Shown: positions 1 through 12,129 of the stretch, piece after piece
Layout of the letters: each line of letters starts with the position of its first letter
Position numbering within the stretch: position 1 is the first letter of the stretch
Assembly (NCBI GenBank): GCA_025618425.1
Contig: CM046842.1
Location: 34,203,688 to 34,267,687 of the forward strand
Source of the DNA: Heliocidaris tuberculata
Lineage: Eukaryota > Echinodermata > Echinoidea > Camarodonta > Echinometridae
DNA length: 64,000 nt
Direction of reading: 5' to 3'
Program-made: the position numbers and the translations under genes
Notes under the pieces: generated by a model
Databases searched by the model: none
Told to the model about the DNA's origin: nothing
What the model saw: only the letters and a program-made list of their open reading frames with translations

Positions 1-2010
1 ACTTCCATTCGGTGAATATTTTTACGAGATTGGGGGCTCCATAGACCCCTTTATTCCTTTCGGTGCATCAATGAGCAGCCCTAATTCGATGAGATATCTA
101 TCAAAGATCATTTCTCTGAAATTTAAAAATTTAAAATATGGATATGCTATACTGGGTTGGCCTACACTCTTATGTAGATGTATCTTTTTGCAACTGGTGA
201 TGTAGTCTAAACTATCTTGGCAACGAATGATGCGTTGTTTACTTTCGCGTGTCTCGCAAGCTAGACTAACATTTTGTTGTAAGAAATTAACTTTATTCAT
301 CAATACTCCGTAATGAAAGGAGGACAGAAAATCAAGTTGATGATTTAGATTAGGAGAACTCCCAACATGTACAGCTCATGTATACTATATAGTCAAAGCT
401 AGATAGTGCATGCAAAGTATACAAACTTCTTCTGCATGGACACTAACTCAAGCTCTTATCCCCCATCTGCTGTGTTAATTAAGGGTCATGACCTCCGTGG
501 ACCCGTTGTTATGACCACTGGAAAACCGCCTGTTTACCCAAGGATTAACCAACTGGTATCCGGCGCATAATACATTAAAAGAGTGATGGCTTGCCTTGTT
601 AGTTGCCATATTGTTGCTTCATGCTATAACCAATGAAACGAGATTGGAAAACGACTTCAGAATATTTTCAGAGGGTGTCCGGCCTCATCCTCCTCCTCCC
701 TCCCCGGTGGACTAATATGAGAAATATCTCCTGCCCCCAATCCCCCATAAAAAAAGAAGAAGAAGAAGAAGAAGAAGAAGAAGAAGAACTGCCGATGTAC
801 AGTCTAAACTATCTTAGCAACGAATAATGCTTTTTTCTTTACTTTCGCGTGTCTCGCAAGGAAGACTAGCTCTAAGAGGGCAACGTTTCTCCTACGAAGA
901 AAATCATCGATCGATGTGTTGTAAAGAAAGATCGAAGCCTTTTTGCAACTGGCGAAGTAGTCTGAACTATCTTAGCAACGAATAATGCTTTTTTCTTTAC
1001 TTTCGCGTGTCTCGCAAGGAAGACTAGCTCTAAGAGGGCAACGTTTCTTCTACGAAGAAAATCATCGATCGATGTGTTGTAAAGAAAGATCGAAGCCTTT
1101 TTGCAACTGGCGAAGTAGTCTGAACTATCTTAGCAACGAATAATGCTTTTTTCTTTACTTTCGCGTGTCTCGCAAGGAAGACTAGCTCTAAGAGGGCAAC
1201 GTTTCTTCTACGAAGAAAATCATCGATCGATGTGTTGTAAAGAAAGATCGAAGTCTTTTTGCAACTGGCGAAGTAGTCTGAACTATCTTAGCAACGAATA
1301 ATGCTTTTTTCTTTACTTTCGCGTGTCTCGCAAGGAAGACTAGCTCTAAGAGGGCAACGTTTCTTCTACGAAGAAAATCATCGATCGATGTGTTGTAAAG
1401 AAAGATCGAAGCCTTTTTGCAACTGGCGAAGTAGTCTGAACTATCTTAGCAACGAATAATGCTTTTTTCTTTACTTTCGCGTGTCTCGCAAGGAAGACTA
1501 GCTCTAAGAGGGCAACGTTTCTTCTACGAAGAAAATCATCGATCGATGTGTTGTAAAGAAAGATCAAAGTCTTTTTGCAACTGGCGAAGTAGTCTGAACT
1601 ATCTTAGCAACGAATAATGCTTTTTTCTTTACTTTCGCGTGTCTCGCAAGGAAGACTAGCTCTAAGAGGGCAACGTTTCTTCTACGAAGAAAATCATCGA
1701 TCGATGTGTTGTAAAGAAAGATCGAAGCCTTTTTGCAACTGGCGAAGTAGTCTGAACTATCTTAGCAACGAATAATGCTTTTTTTTTTACTTTCGCGTGT
1801 CTCGCAAGGAAGACTAGCTCTACGAGGGCAACGTTTCTTCTACGAAGAAAATCATCGATCGATGTGTTGTTAAGAAAGATCGAAGCCTTTTTGCAACTGG
1901 CGAAGTAGTCTGAACTATCTTAGCAACGAATAATGCTTTTTTCTTTACTTTCGCGTGTCTCGCAAGGAAGACTAGCTCTAAGAGGACAACGTTTCTTCTA
2001 ACAAAATGTT
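1..2010 (-). repeat. Inverted copy of satellite A / spacer / satellite B boundary
   Basis: This block is the reverse complement of roughly 31190-33200. From left to right it holds the edge of satellite B (1-125), a short unique linker (126-180), the spacer (181-830) with a (GAA)n tract at 757-787, and about seven 158-bp satellite A monomers (830-2000). A 93-codon open frame at 22-303 on the minus strand has exactly the same translation as 32899-33180 on the plus strand, so the two arms are nearly identical. That frame is repeat-derived and not a gene. At about 1998-2013 the last monomer breaks inside the spacer hairpin arm and jumps directly into satellite B. Confidence 0.85.
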
Positions 2011-3306
2011 ATTTCTTTATTCCTTTCTGTGCATCAATGTTTTCTGTGAAATTTAAAGAGATTTAAAGAAAACCTGAGCTAGCGGGGTCACTTCGAGCGC
2101 CCCCTGTCGAATAATTTGGAATTTCAATAGAATACAAAACTTCAATTCGGTAAATATTTTTACCAGTTTGGGGGCTCCATAGACCCCTTTATCCCTTTCT
2201 GTGCATCAATGTGCACCCCGAATTCGATGAGATATCTAACAAAGATCATTTCTGTGAAATTTAAAGAGATTTAAAGAAAATCTGAGCTAGCGGGGCCACA
2301 TCAAGCGCCCCCTTGTCGAATAATCTGGAAATTCCGCCTTATCAAGTGTTAATTCGGTGAATATTTTTACGAGTTTGGGGGCTCCATAGACCCCTTTATT
2401 CCTTTCTGTGCATCAATGTGCACCCCCAAATCGATGAGATATCTATCAAAGATCAGTTCTGTGAAAATTAACGAGATTTAAAGAAAATCTGAGCTAGCGG
2501 GGCCACTTCGAGCGTCCCATGTCGAATAATTTGAAATTTCACTAGAATAAAAAACTTTAATTCGGTGAACATTTTTACGAGTTTGGGGGCTCCATAGACC
2601 CCTTTATTCCTTTCTGTGCATCAATGTGCACCCCCAAATCGATGAGATATCTATCAAAGATCATTTCTGTGAAACTTAAAGAGATTTAAAGAAAATCTGA
2701 GCTAGCGGGGCCACATGAAGCGCCCCCTTGTCGAATAATTTGGAAATTCCGCCTTATCGAGTGTCAATTCGGTGAATATTTTTACGAGTTTGGGGGCTCC
2801 ATAGACCCCTTTATCCCTTTCTGTGCATCAATGTGCACCCTCATTTCGATGAAATATCTATCAAAGATCATTTCTGTGAAACTTAAAGAGATTTAAAGAA
2901 AATCTGAGCTAGCGGGGCCACATCAAGCGTCCCCTTGTCGAATAATTTGTAAATTCCGCCTTATCAAGTGTTAATTCGGTGAATATTTTTACGAGTTTGG
3001 GGGCTCCATGGACCCCTTTATTCCTTTCTGTGCATCAATGTGCACCCCCAAATCGATGAGATATCTATCAAAGATCATTTCTGTGAAATTTAAAGAGATT
3101 AAAAGAAAATCTGAACTAGCGGGGCCACATCTAGCGCCCGCTTGTCGAATAATTTGGAATTTCAATGGAATAAAAAACTTCAATTCGGTGAATATTTTTA
3201 CCAGTTTGGGGGCTCCATAGACCCCTTTATTCCTTTCTGTGCATCAATGTTTTCTGTGAAATTTAAAGAGATTTATAGAAAATCTGAGCTAGAGGGGCCA
3301 CTTCGA
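2011..3306 (-). repeat. Satellite B, short inverted block
   Basis: About six copies of the ~209-bp satellite B unit, in opposite orientation to the large block at 33185-38392. Each copy carries the stretch reading 'gggggctccatagacccc', a 'tgtgcatcaatgt' segment and the 'gagctagcgggg' segment. The first copy and the copy near 3240 are internally shortened. The array is cut at 3306/3307 by a DNA transposon. A complete unit at about 2511 contains the uninterrupted version of the insertion site. Confidence 0.85.
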
Positions 3307-3315
3307 GCGTCCCAT
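3307..3315. repeat. Left target-site duplication of the TIR transposon
   Basis: GCGTCCCAT, repeated at 8723-8731 immediately outside the right inverted terminus. An empty-site version lies within the satellite B copy near 2511, where GCGTCCCAT is followed by GTCGAATAA. Confidence 0.8.
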
Positions 3316-3449
3316 TAGTCTAGTTCTGGACTCTTTTTATTGATTTTTTTATTCGCCGACTATACTCGATAAGCTGAGTGATGGCGCGATCCCGAGAACC
3401 TGTTGGCCCCGAAAAAAAAAGAGTCCAGTGCAATTGCTCCACGCTGACG
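3316..3449 (+). repeat. Left terminal inverted repeat
   Basis: About 134 bp ending at CTCCACGCTGACG. It contains an internal hairpin with arms at about 3326-3338 and 3415-3428. It matches 8578-8722 in inverted orientation. Confidence 0.85.
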
Positions 3450-3825
3450 ACTTTCCCTGAGATTTTTCAGGGAGAGCAATTAAAATTGGCCGCGCCTCCC
3501 CAGCCAAAGCGCTAGTCTTTGCTTGACATCATTTTGAAGTAGTAATGAGGAAATCTGGTATGATTTAGGGATAAAATGATTTTATATTCCTTAACGAGGT
3601 GCTATGTTGCATTAAAATTAATCTTAAAATTCAAATTAGATGTATGATGACCATTAAAACTTCCTCTTTTAACATTATTTCCGCTAAAGATACAATAAGG
3701 TTTGTAGATATAAACTACCGTGTTATATGCCTCCATAGCGTGTTAATAATACGTAGGTCCGTGTGTGTAGGCCTTGCGTATCTAACTTTATGGCCGAGCG
3801 CTCCACGTGTGTATAGCTGTGAAAC
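3450..3825. other. Left interior of the TIR transposon, no gene recognised
   Basis: Sequence between the left terminus and the LINE insertion. The 85-codon open frame at 3599-3856 runs across the LINE boundary and shows no domain, so it is not supported as a gene. Confidence 0.5.
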
Positions 3826-3842
3826 AATACAATTAACTTCAG
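3826..3842. repeat. Left target-site duplication of the nested LINE
   Basis: AATACAATTAACTTCAG is repeated exactly at 6995-7011 after the A-rich LINE tail. The leading A residues are ambiguous with the tail. Confidence 0.9.
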
Positions 3843-6477
3843 AAAAAGCGGAATAATGAAAAAAAGATTATTCGTCAAATCAAGTTAAATGATGGTGATG
3901 TTTCAACTGATCCAGAAAGAATTTTGAAAGAAATAGGTGCATATTTTGAGTCTTTATATTCCTCTAATTGTGCTCAAGAAGATATTGAGGCAGCTTCTCT
4001 TTTCCTCTCTGGTTTAGATGTTCCAGAAATTCTAGAGATTCAAAAAGAAATTCTGAATGCTCCAATTACAAAATCTGAGTTGTGGGCCACGTTAAAAACA
4101 ATGTCTTCAAATAAAACCCCAGGTTTGGATGGCCTCCCAAGTGAATTTTACGTAGTATTTTTTAATGATATTATTGATATGCTGATGGACTCTTATAACT
4201 ACTCTTTTGTTAATGGTTTATTAACTCAGACACAGAGAAGTGGGATAATAACTTTGATATTAAAAGAAGGGAAAGACCCCTTAGAAATAAAAAATTATAG
4301 GCCTATTTCCTTGCTGAATGTGGATTATAAATTAATTGCTAAAGTCATGAGTCAACGTCTAAAAAGGGTTATTAATTTTCTCATTCATTCGGATCAACAA
4401 GGATTTTTAACTGGTCGTAATATTGGTGCAAATATTCGAACTATTATTGATCTTATTGAATATACTGATTTTGTTGATGTTCCTGGTTCAATAGTTTTAT
4501 TGGATTTTGAGAAAGCATTTGATAGGATTGAGCATGCTTATTTATTCCAGTCATTAGAACATTTTGATCTTGGGGAAAATTTTATGAAATATATTAAAAC
4601 CTTTTATAACTGTAGATCCAGTTTTGTTATCAATAATGGTTTTTTGACTAAGCCCTTCCCGATGAACCGTGGTATATTTCAAGGGTGCCCCATTTCTCCA
4701 TATTTGTTTGTTTTGGCGATTGAAATGTTGGCCATTGCTGTAAGGGACACTCAGAATATTAGAGGTATCATGGTCGGTGGAGTGGAAAAGAAAATCTCAC
4801 TGTTTGCTGATGACACTATTTGTTTTTTAAATGGGGAAATGGACTCCTTTTGTAATTTGTTTGAGTTGTTACATTATTTTCATAGTTTCTCAGGTTGTCG
4901 CATAAATATGTCTAAATGTGAAGCGATTCACATTGGTAGTTTAAAGAACTGTAAAGAAACCCCCTTTAAAGAAAATGGTCTCACATGGAAAGTTAAGACT
5001 TTTAAAGCTTTGGGTGTCACTTTTTCTTTAGATACTAAACTCTTGTATGCTCTGAATTTTCCTGTGAAATTAAAAAGGATAGAACAAGTTATGAATTGCT
5101 GGAGGCAAAGGAATTTGTCATTGATTGGGAAAATAACAGTTGTTAAGTCTTTGTTATTGCCCCAGCTTTTGTACTTGTTTTCGGTTTTATGTGTAAATAT
5201 TCCTCAGTCCTTTTTTAAAAGACTGAACTCTATATTATATAAATTTATTTGGAATAATGGCAATGATCGTGTTAAAAGGGTTTTACTTTGTGATTCATAT
5301 GAAGAAGGTGGCTTGAAAATGATTGATCCTTGTACTTTTGCTAAGTCACAGAAAATGGTTTGGGTGAAGCATTTTTTAGATGATGGTTATTCGAGTGGTT
5401 GGAAAGAAATAGAATTAGAAATGTTTAAATCCTTTCATGATGACCCTTTAATGTTATGGAGAGCAGATGCCCCCCAATGTGTATTGAATAAATTAAAGAA
5501 TTGCCAAATGATTGAAACGTTGAAGGTTTGGTATGAATATAGAAATTTAGTATTGAAAGAAATGAAGTTAAGTGATTTTCATATGCAAGATATTATTTGG
5601 TACAACAAACATGTGAGTTTGAGGCATAAACCTTTTTATTATTATCATGCTTGGTATGAAAGAGGAATTCTGTATGTTTCTGATCTTTATAGGGGTGGCA
5701 ATTTTGTGAAGACTTTTGAAGATTTAGTAATCGAATATAATATCCCTATAACAGATCGTCGCAAATATGATTCCCTGATGAATGGTTTATATATGAATTG
5801 GTTTTTAAACCGAAAAGATGTCAATGAGAACATTTTTGATAAGATTGTTTTTGAGTTGGTTAAAAAAAGCAAAGTACCCAGATATGCATATTCTTTTGCG
5901 AATTACAGATGATTTACCTCGAAAGAAAGTTGAAAATAAATGGGAAGACTGTTTTGGTTTAGACAGAAATGAAATTGATTGGTACGCTATACATAAAAAC
6001 AATTTTATGTGCACGTTGGATACCCAGTTAAGGTCTTTCTATTTCAAAGTTTTTCATAATGCCGTAGCCTTAAATGCTTTCTTATATAAAATAGGTAGAA
6101 GTGATTCACCACTTTGTCATTTTTGTAATAAGTTTCCTGAAACTTTGAAGCATATATTTTGTGATTGTACAGAGGTTGCCCCTATGTGGAAGAAGCTCTC
6201 TGATTTTATTGATGTCAAGATCAATGAGACTACAGTATATTCAGATTTTAGCTATCTATTTGGTGTTGACATTGGGAGCAGACATGACAGGTGTATTACA
6301 TTTTTATTCTTGTGTCTAAAATTTTATATCATTCGATGCAAATTTCAACAGGTAGATTTAAAGTTTCAATCATTTATTAATTTTGTTAAAATGAAACAAA
6401 ATATCGAGTATAAGATATCAGAGAAAAGGGGGAAATTAACCTCACATTTTAGAAAATGGTCGATTTCATTTATTTAA
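3843..6477 (+). pseudogene. LINE ORF2 remnant: reverse transcriptase plus C-terminal Cys-rich domain, one frameshift
   Basis: ORF2 of a non-LTR retrotransposon, the enzyme for target-primed reverse transcription. The first frame runs 3843-5912. It shows the pre-RT linker, the RT start motif NYRPISLLN (about residue 125 counted from 3924), the first catalytic aspartate in LLDFEKAFDR, and the second catalytic site FADDT at 4803-4817. The frame then shifts once near 5870-5900, and the C-terminal part continues to 6477 in another frame. That part contains the CHFC, CDCTE and MWKKL signature of the zf-RVT domain that follows L1/Tx1-type RTs. Missing endonuclease and the shift make it non-functional as it stands. 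RT identity is certain; the L1/Tx1 clade is inferred from the C-terminal domain and the A-rich tail. Confidence 0.92.
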
Positions 6478-6994
6478 TTGAGCTTTGATAAATTTCGCTC
6501 CCTCTTGCCGTGATACTTACTGTCAGTGACAAGTTATGTTGATTTACTTCTATTATTTTTGTGAATAATGGGTTTACAGCAGAGCCCCACCGGCCCCCAG
6601 ACAGAGCGTTGCCTTTTTGGGATTGTAAAGATTTTAGATGTATTATTGATGAAACTTGAGCACTTTTCATTTGCAGTTTATTATGCCATCAGTGTATTGG
6701 GCATTAGTCTTTTTTATGGTCCCGGTTACCATGGTTATGGTGGGTCTCTGCTGTTCTTATCTTCAGAGAGACATTTTTGTTGTGTTGTATTGTTACCTGT
6801 GGTGTTGTGCATTGTCATGTCATGTATCTCTTGTTTGTCCGTATGTCTTGTCTTGTCATGTGTTGTGGCGTGTCTTGGGTTTTGTCTTGTCTTGTCTTAA
6901 GTTGCTTTGTCTTTTAATAGTTTATGCACACGATATCATTGTAAATACGTTATATTCTTGTGTTCTTTTTCAATAAAAACAAAAATACAAAAAA
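3843..6994 (+). mobile_element. 5'-truncated L1/Tx1-like LINE nested in the TIR transposon
   Basis: A 3.15-kb insertion bounded by a 17-bp target duplication and ending in an A-rich tail just after an AATAAA signal at 6972-6977. The coding frame is open from the very first base, so the 5' truncation fell within ORF2 between the endonuclease and the reverse transcriptase; ORF1 and the endonuclease are missing. The ~500-bp 3' UTR (6478-6994) contains a TGTCTTG-rich stretch at about 6780-6900. A clean target duplication and only one clear frame disruption make this a fairly young insertion, later than the DNA transposon that hosts it. Confidence 0.9.
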
Positions 6995-7011
6995 AATACA
7001 ATTAACTTCAG

Positions 7012-8577
7012 TCAGCCAAATTTATCCAAGTCTTCACGGGCGAGACCTCGATTTGACCTCAGAGATCGTGATTGAAGACCCGTTTTATAATGCTCGTAAC
7101 TCCGTCGTAGAATAAGATTTTCAAATTATTATTTTTTTCATTTAATAGATAAAAGTTCAATCCACGGAAATATCTTCTTTGTTTTTTCAAAAAAAGAAAG
7201 AAAAGTCATCAAAATCTTGGTCATTAGAATGACTTTGTTCCGGAAATTTTGGGTTCGGATTATCGTCTTAAATTCCTCATTTTTCTCGCTAGGCACCAAA
7301 GATAGCTATAAATTAAGAAAGAAAACTTATTCAGCTTTAATTTGATGGTAAAATGGTATCTTGACGATTTTTAGATGGGTCAGCAGCCACTTGTAATCAT
7401 AAGGATGTCGATATTTTCTTGAGAGGTAGAAATCGCATGCTCTATACAAATGCTTAGAACCGCAGTTCATGGAAAATGACGTCATCGTACATTTTTTGAT
7501 CGTCGTATTTCCATTTAAACCGTTCTCTTCTCTACGAAATGTACATGAATTCACCTCCTAATTGTATGAGTGTGATCATAACTCTAAAATTTTAAATTAT
7601 AACGGCACAAATACTCCAATAAGTCGTCATTCCTTGTTCCTAAATCCGCTACAGTCCCATGTATTGAATTTTGTGTGTGCATAACCACATCTCGCTATCT
7701 CTCTCTCTCTCTCTCTCTCTCCCCTCCCCTCCCCCTCTTTCTCTGTCTCTGTCCCTCATTCTCTTTTTTCCTCACTCATTTATATTTTTTTCTCCATCAG
7801 ATGCATGATTTCTTGAGCTGACTCGAAGTAAAGCAGCTCACACCTACTCAGTACATATTTCTCTTTCTCTCTCATTTCTCAGCAATCACTCCATTTTATT
7901 TTTCTCCTTAAGCATACTATCTCAAACTTGAAGTGACTAATTCATGTATCTACATTTTTTTTTCTAATTGTATCTAATCATATCTAATCTTTCCACAATC
8001 ACCTTGATCATATTTTCAATAACTCATTATAGGCCTACTAGAGTGAAAGAATCACAACAAACAATTTCGGTTTTGATAAACATTTATACATCCATGTAAT
8101 TTATTCAGTGTGCTAAGTTACATATTTAATTCTTTTGAATGAAAACAATGTTATCGAGGAAAATGCTGTTTCAAATTATATAACATCACAGTCACACATA
8201 TGCAAAATTGTCTTATGAAAGTTCAGCGTGACTTAAGGCCAACACACAGTATATACTCCCACAATTCTTCCTTGATCTCTAAAGTCTAAAAAGTTGCAAA
8301 TGGAGGCCTAAATGCCAATTATTTCCGTTTTCAGCACCTCGTTTGCCAGCTTGTTTCTTGCAAGAAAATCTCAGAGAGTTTATACAATTCGAATGCAACA
8401 TGCACAATACAGTACATGTATATAATGCATGCACACACAGCTGAGCTAGCTGTATGCGCGATCATCTCAGATCAGGGATCCCACGTGCAAAACGTAAACA
8501 GCGCAAGCGAACTGTTTGATTGACGGTGATTTCATGAATATTTATGAATCACTTGTGTGTGAACTTTTGACCCCTGA
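7012..8577. other. Right interior of the TIR transposon
   Basis: AT-rich sequence without a convincing coding frame. It contains a (CT)n microsatellite at 7698-7721 followed by a pyrimidine-rich stretch to about 7800. A transposase would be expected here in an autonomous element, and none is visible. Confidence 0.6.
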
Positions 8578-8722
8578 CGTCAGCGTGGAGCAATTGCACT
8601 GGACTCTTTTTTTTCGGGGCCAACAGGTTCTCGGGGCCAACAGGTTCTCGGGATCGCGCCATCGCGTATCGCGTAGAGTCGGAGAATAAAAAAATCAATA
8701 AAAAGAGTCCAGAACTAGACTA
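8578..8722 (-). repeat. Right terminal inverted repeat
   Basis: About 145 bp. It starts CGTCAGCGTGGAG and ends GAACTAGACTA, mirrors the left terminus, and carries an extra 17-bp tandem copy of the AACAGGTTCTCGGGGCC segment. Confidence 0.85.
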
Positions 8723-8731
8723 GCGTCCCAT

Positions 8732-10307
8732 GTCTATGTTATCATATATTTGGTAAACAAAGTCTAAGGTCAAAGGTTATAAGAGGTCATTGTATACTGG
8801 AAATGGCTTGTTTGGCTTAAGTTTAACATCCGATTAACGGATCAACTCCAGACGTGATTCATATGCATATGAAAATGAAGACGTAAGAAGATTTGGAGAT
8901 CAGAGGTCTTAGACCACGGTTTCAATTCCAAATTGGAAAGTGGATCCCTCCTTCGGGGAGCGCGCTAGGGAGATCCAGGGAGGTAGAGCAATCTATCTTA
9001 GCATTCTGTGCACAGTAAACTGCAAATTGGCACGCTTGGAGGCCATGTATATATAATTGTATACGCATATTTCCTGCATTAAGAAGAAACCTATTATCTA
9101 TGTTGTTCACTTCCGCCTTAATTCACGTTTGCCTTCGCCTTAACTTAACTGTCATGACGGAAAACACAGCATTGCTAGGAGGCATCTTTATCTATATGTA
9201 TATATTGCATGTATATATTGTATATATTGTATATATAACTTAACATTTTAACTTGTAAATTTCTAGGCAAGAAAAACAAGATCGTCCGGGAGCGAAGCCC
9301 CTGATCCCCCATTTGGGGCCCCAAAGCCCTATAGACTCCGCTTGTTTGAGTATCATCCCTTCCCCCTCCCCCACACCCCCCCCCCCCCCCCACTCAAAAA
9401 GTGTTCCGCATCCTTTGATAGCATTGTCCCTAAGAATTCAAGCACCTTGGTATTTCAAAAAGAAATAATATTAAAATTGGGAATAACAGTAAGCAGTAAT
9501 AAAAGGCCTCTCAAACTTTAATGCACATTGATTGCAGTTGATGCGCAGGATGCGCACAACTAATATGTTTCCTTTATTTTTAATTATTGCATGAAATAAT
9601 TTTTCCAATTTCCTAAGCTCTTAACCATACTTTAATATTAATAATAAAATATTATTTTTATTGCATCCATGCACATAAACAAGATTGAACTTGCGGTCGG
9701 GTTGTAAAGTACCATTAAACTAAGACGTATTTTGCTATTTGTACATTAGTGAAAGTCACAAAGGTTAAATATTTTGGTTGATATTCATTTTTGAAAAAAT
9801 ATGTTGTGTCATATCATGTACCCTATTTTTGAACTATAAAGGATTAATGTTTGGAACTGTAAAGGATTAATGATTATAAGCATCAAGATTAAGTGAACAA
9901 TGCTTGGCTAGGTAGGTATTATTTATTGATTAACCGAATGTGTTACGTTTGAAGGAAGGAAGCATTATTTCATGTCAGTAAAAACAAATCTACTTTATCT
10001 AATAAAATGTGTCCAAATTTATTTATTGTTGACATTATTTTTATTATGAAACATTACATTGAAATTAAACGAAATTCATTTCACATTTTAATCATCAAAT
10101 TAACCGAGACTGAAGAGAGAAGAAGATGAGTCGGAGAGTTATGATATAGTCAAGCATTTATATGTTTTATTATTGTTACATAAATTCATGCCCTTCATAT
10201 AGAAAGAGGAAATGAAGAGTAAAAAAAAGAAATAGAAAACATTCAGGGGAATATGATTAAATAGTAAAATAATGAGTTAAATATAAATATGTATGTAATT
10301 ATGTATA

Positions 10308-10346
<39 letters not shown>

Positions 10347-11066
10347 TATATATATATATATATATAAATATTTGGTAAAATTTATGCTTTTCGAATTATT
10401 TTTTTTAAAATACCGTTAATTTTTTTTATCATATTCATTCAATTCAATTCCTTCTTTTTTTTTTTTAAATTGTACAAGACATTGAATAAAAACATGCAAT
10501 TCCATACAATACATATCATATTTCATTTCAACTCGCAAAATAAAAATATATTAAATATAATAATTGCAATAGGGATATGAATTCCCACTGTTTATATAGA
10601 AATGATATTATAGATGACTTTCGTGAAAACAAATAATGTAGAAAACATATAAACATATATAAAATATAGTCTTTTATTAATATCTCATTTTATACACCCT
10701 CTACGCTCATTATGGAGCATTGTCTTCTGCTATAAGACTGTTTCCGACAGTGTACGTGAAAGAGATCGATGCAGTGTATTTACATTAAATCGTATATCAG
10801 TAAAAAAAAATAATAAATTAGTTGCATAATATTCATTATGATATTAGACAATATGATAAAATATTATACAATATAATATGATATAATATCCATTTTATTA
10901 TTCATTTGAAGTATGTTGGCACATTGAGTGACAGTCAAAATCAAAAGTTATATGTAAAAAGAATCACTACAAGAGTGCTGTACACGATCCACACTTACAC
11001 CAACAGTTCTCTTTTCCATAGTTCTACTTTTTTTCTCTCTTAATATTTTTGTTATTATTATTATTA

Positions 11067-11103
<37 letters not shown>

Positions 11104-11507
11104 CATTATTCTTATTATTATTCTTATTAATGATTTGGCGTCACATGTGCCAGGGAGGAAAAAGCAAAGTGAATCACTGTAACCCTCAGGTCTATCCTCC
11201 CGATTTAATAATAACTGATTGGGATGTGCAGGTGTACCACACTGATCTCTGCGGGGGAATAAAAAAATCCGTAGAGATCAGTGGTGTACCATTACACCGG
11301 GGTTTCCCCTACTCTTCTACGAATAGTGCAGTGAGTTCTTAACATACAAAGGTGATTTTAAACAGCATACTCTTCCCCTCTTTTTTGCTTCTTCCAATCT
11401 CTTGCGCACCACTGCACGGTATGGCCATTATTCCATGGTTTAAAAAAATAATTTAAAAAATATTCCTCTCATTTTTCTATGTCTTTGCACTGCATACTGA
11501 CGTTATG
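8732..11507. other. Non-coding, AT-rich region with microsatellites
   Basis: No convincing exon. Holds a 16-base C run at 9376-9391, an (AT)n tract at about 10303-10368, and a (TTA)n tract at 11049-11131 that generates a spurious leucine-rich frame. An imperfect hairpin of about 25-bp arms lies at 11228-11300, with TGATCTCTGCGG facing CCGTAGAGATCA. Confidence 0.6.
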
Positions 11508-11515
11508 TTTCTAAA

Positions 11516-11777
11516 CAGGGGCGGCGCTACAAGAGGATCTATGGGGGGGGGGGCGACCGCCCCCCATATGATTTTTCAAGTAGTGAGAAAAGAAAAAAAT
11601 AAAAGAAAAGGAGGAAGAAAAAGGAAGAAAAGGGAAGAAAGAAGAAAGTGGAGTATTACAAAGAGAGGTCTTGAACATATAACTCATATTACCCCTGTTA
11701 TTTCATGGAGAAAAAAATATGACGTCATCTTTAGGTCGTCTTGCCCCTCCTATCAAAATACCCTGGCGCCGCCCCTG
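11516..11777. mobile_element. hAT-type MITE, 262 bp
   Basis: Termini are CAGGGGCGGCGC at 11516-11527 and its inverse GCGCCGCCCCTG at 11766-11777. They are flanked by a perfect 8-bp duplication TTTCTAAA at 11508-11515 and 11778-11785. An 8-bp duplication with a CAG-starting terminus is the hAT hallmark. The interior is purine-rich with G runs and has no coding capacity. Confidence 0.88.
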
Positions 11778-11990
11778 TTTCTAAATGAGAACCGGCCTTA
11801 TATATCGGGTTCATATCTCAGTGACAGACAGCCCACGAGACTGACATTTACAAAAGATTCCCTAAACCGATAGCTAACGAGAACCATAAAACATAGAAAT
11901 ATGACTAAAAAAAGTAAAAGGTCTTATTGGCCATCCGTCCAGGAACCTTGAAGAACTGTCTGAAGGCCCGGGAGACCTGGGGGGGGGGGG

Positions 11991-12125
11991 GTTTCATCAG
12001 GTGTCTTGTCAGTGATTTTTACCGACAAATTTGCTCTCAGTCAATCAGATGCAAGGAATTCAGTAGCTTATAACAGTTACTGCAACTAATGTCATTTATG
12101 ACAAGTTTTATGAAACAGGGCCCCG
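11991..12125. mobile_element. MITE-like foldback repeat (same family as 62178-62307)
   Basis: Begins GTTTCATCAGGTGTCTTGTC and ends with the inverted form ATGACAAGTTTTATGAAAC. It shares the segment TGTCTTGTCAGTGATTxTTACCGACAA with the copy upstream of the IL-17 gene. A G run precedes it at about 11979-11990. The outer ends are diverged and no target duplication could be fixed. Confidence 0.65.
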
Positions 12126-12129
12126 GTGG

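Larger units (their letters stand above)
3316..8722. mobile_element. DNA transposon with ~134/145-bp inverted termini and 9-bp target duplication (possibly Mutator-like), non-autonomous
   Basis: The ends read TAGTCTAGTTCTGGACTC at 3316 and its reverse complement at 8705-8722. The inverted match runs 3316-3449 against 8578-8722; the right copy is longer because a 17-bp AACAGGTTCTCGGGGCC segment is doubled. Each terminus contains its own inner inverted pair (CTGGACTCTTTTT and AAAAAGAGTCCAG), so a single terminus could fold on itself. Direct repeats of GCGTCCCAT flank the element. The length is 5407 bp, or about 2.24 kb without the nested LINE. I see no transposase frame in what remains, so it was probably mobilised in trans. 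A 9-bp duplication with long termini fits Mutator-like elements best, but without a transposase the superfamily is inference. Confidence 0.8.
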
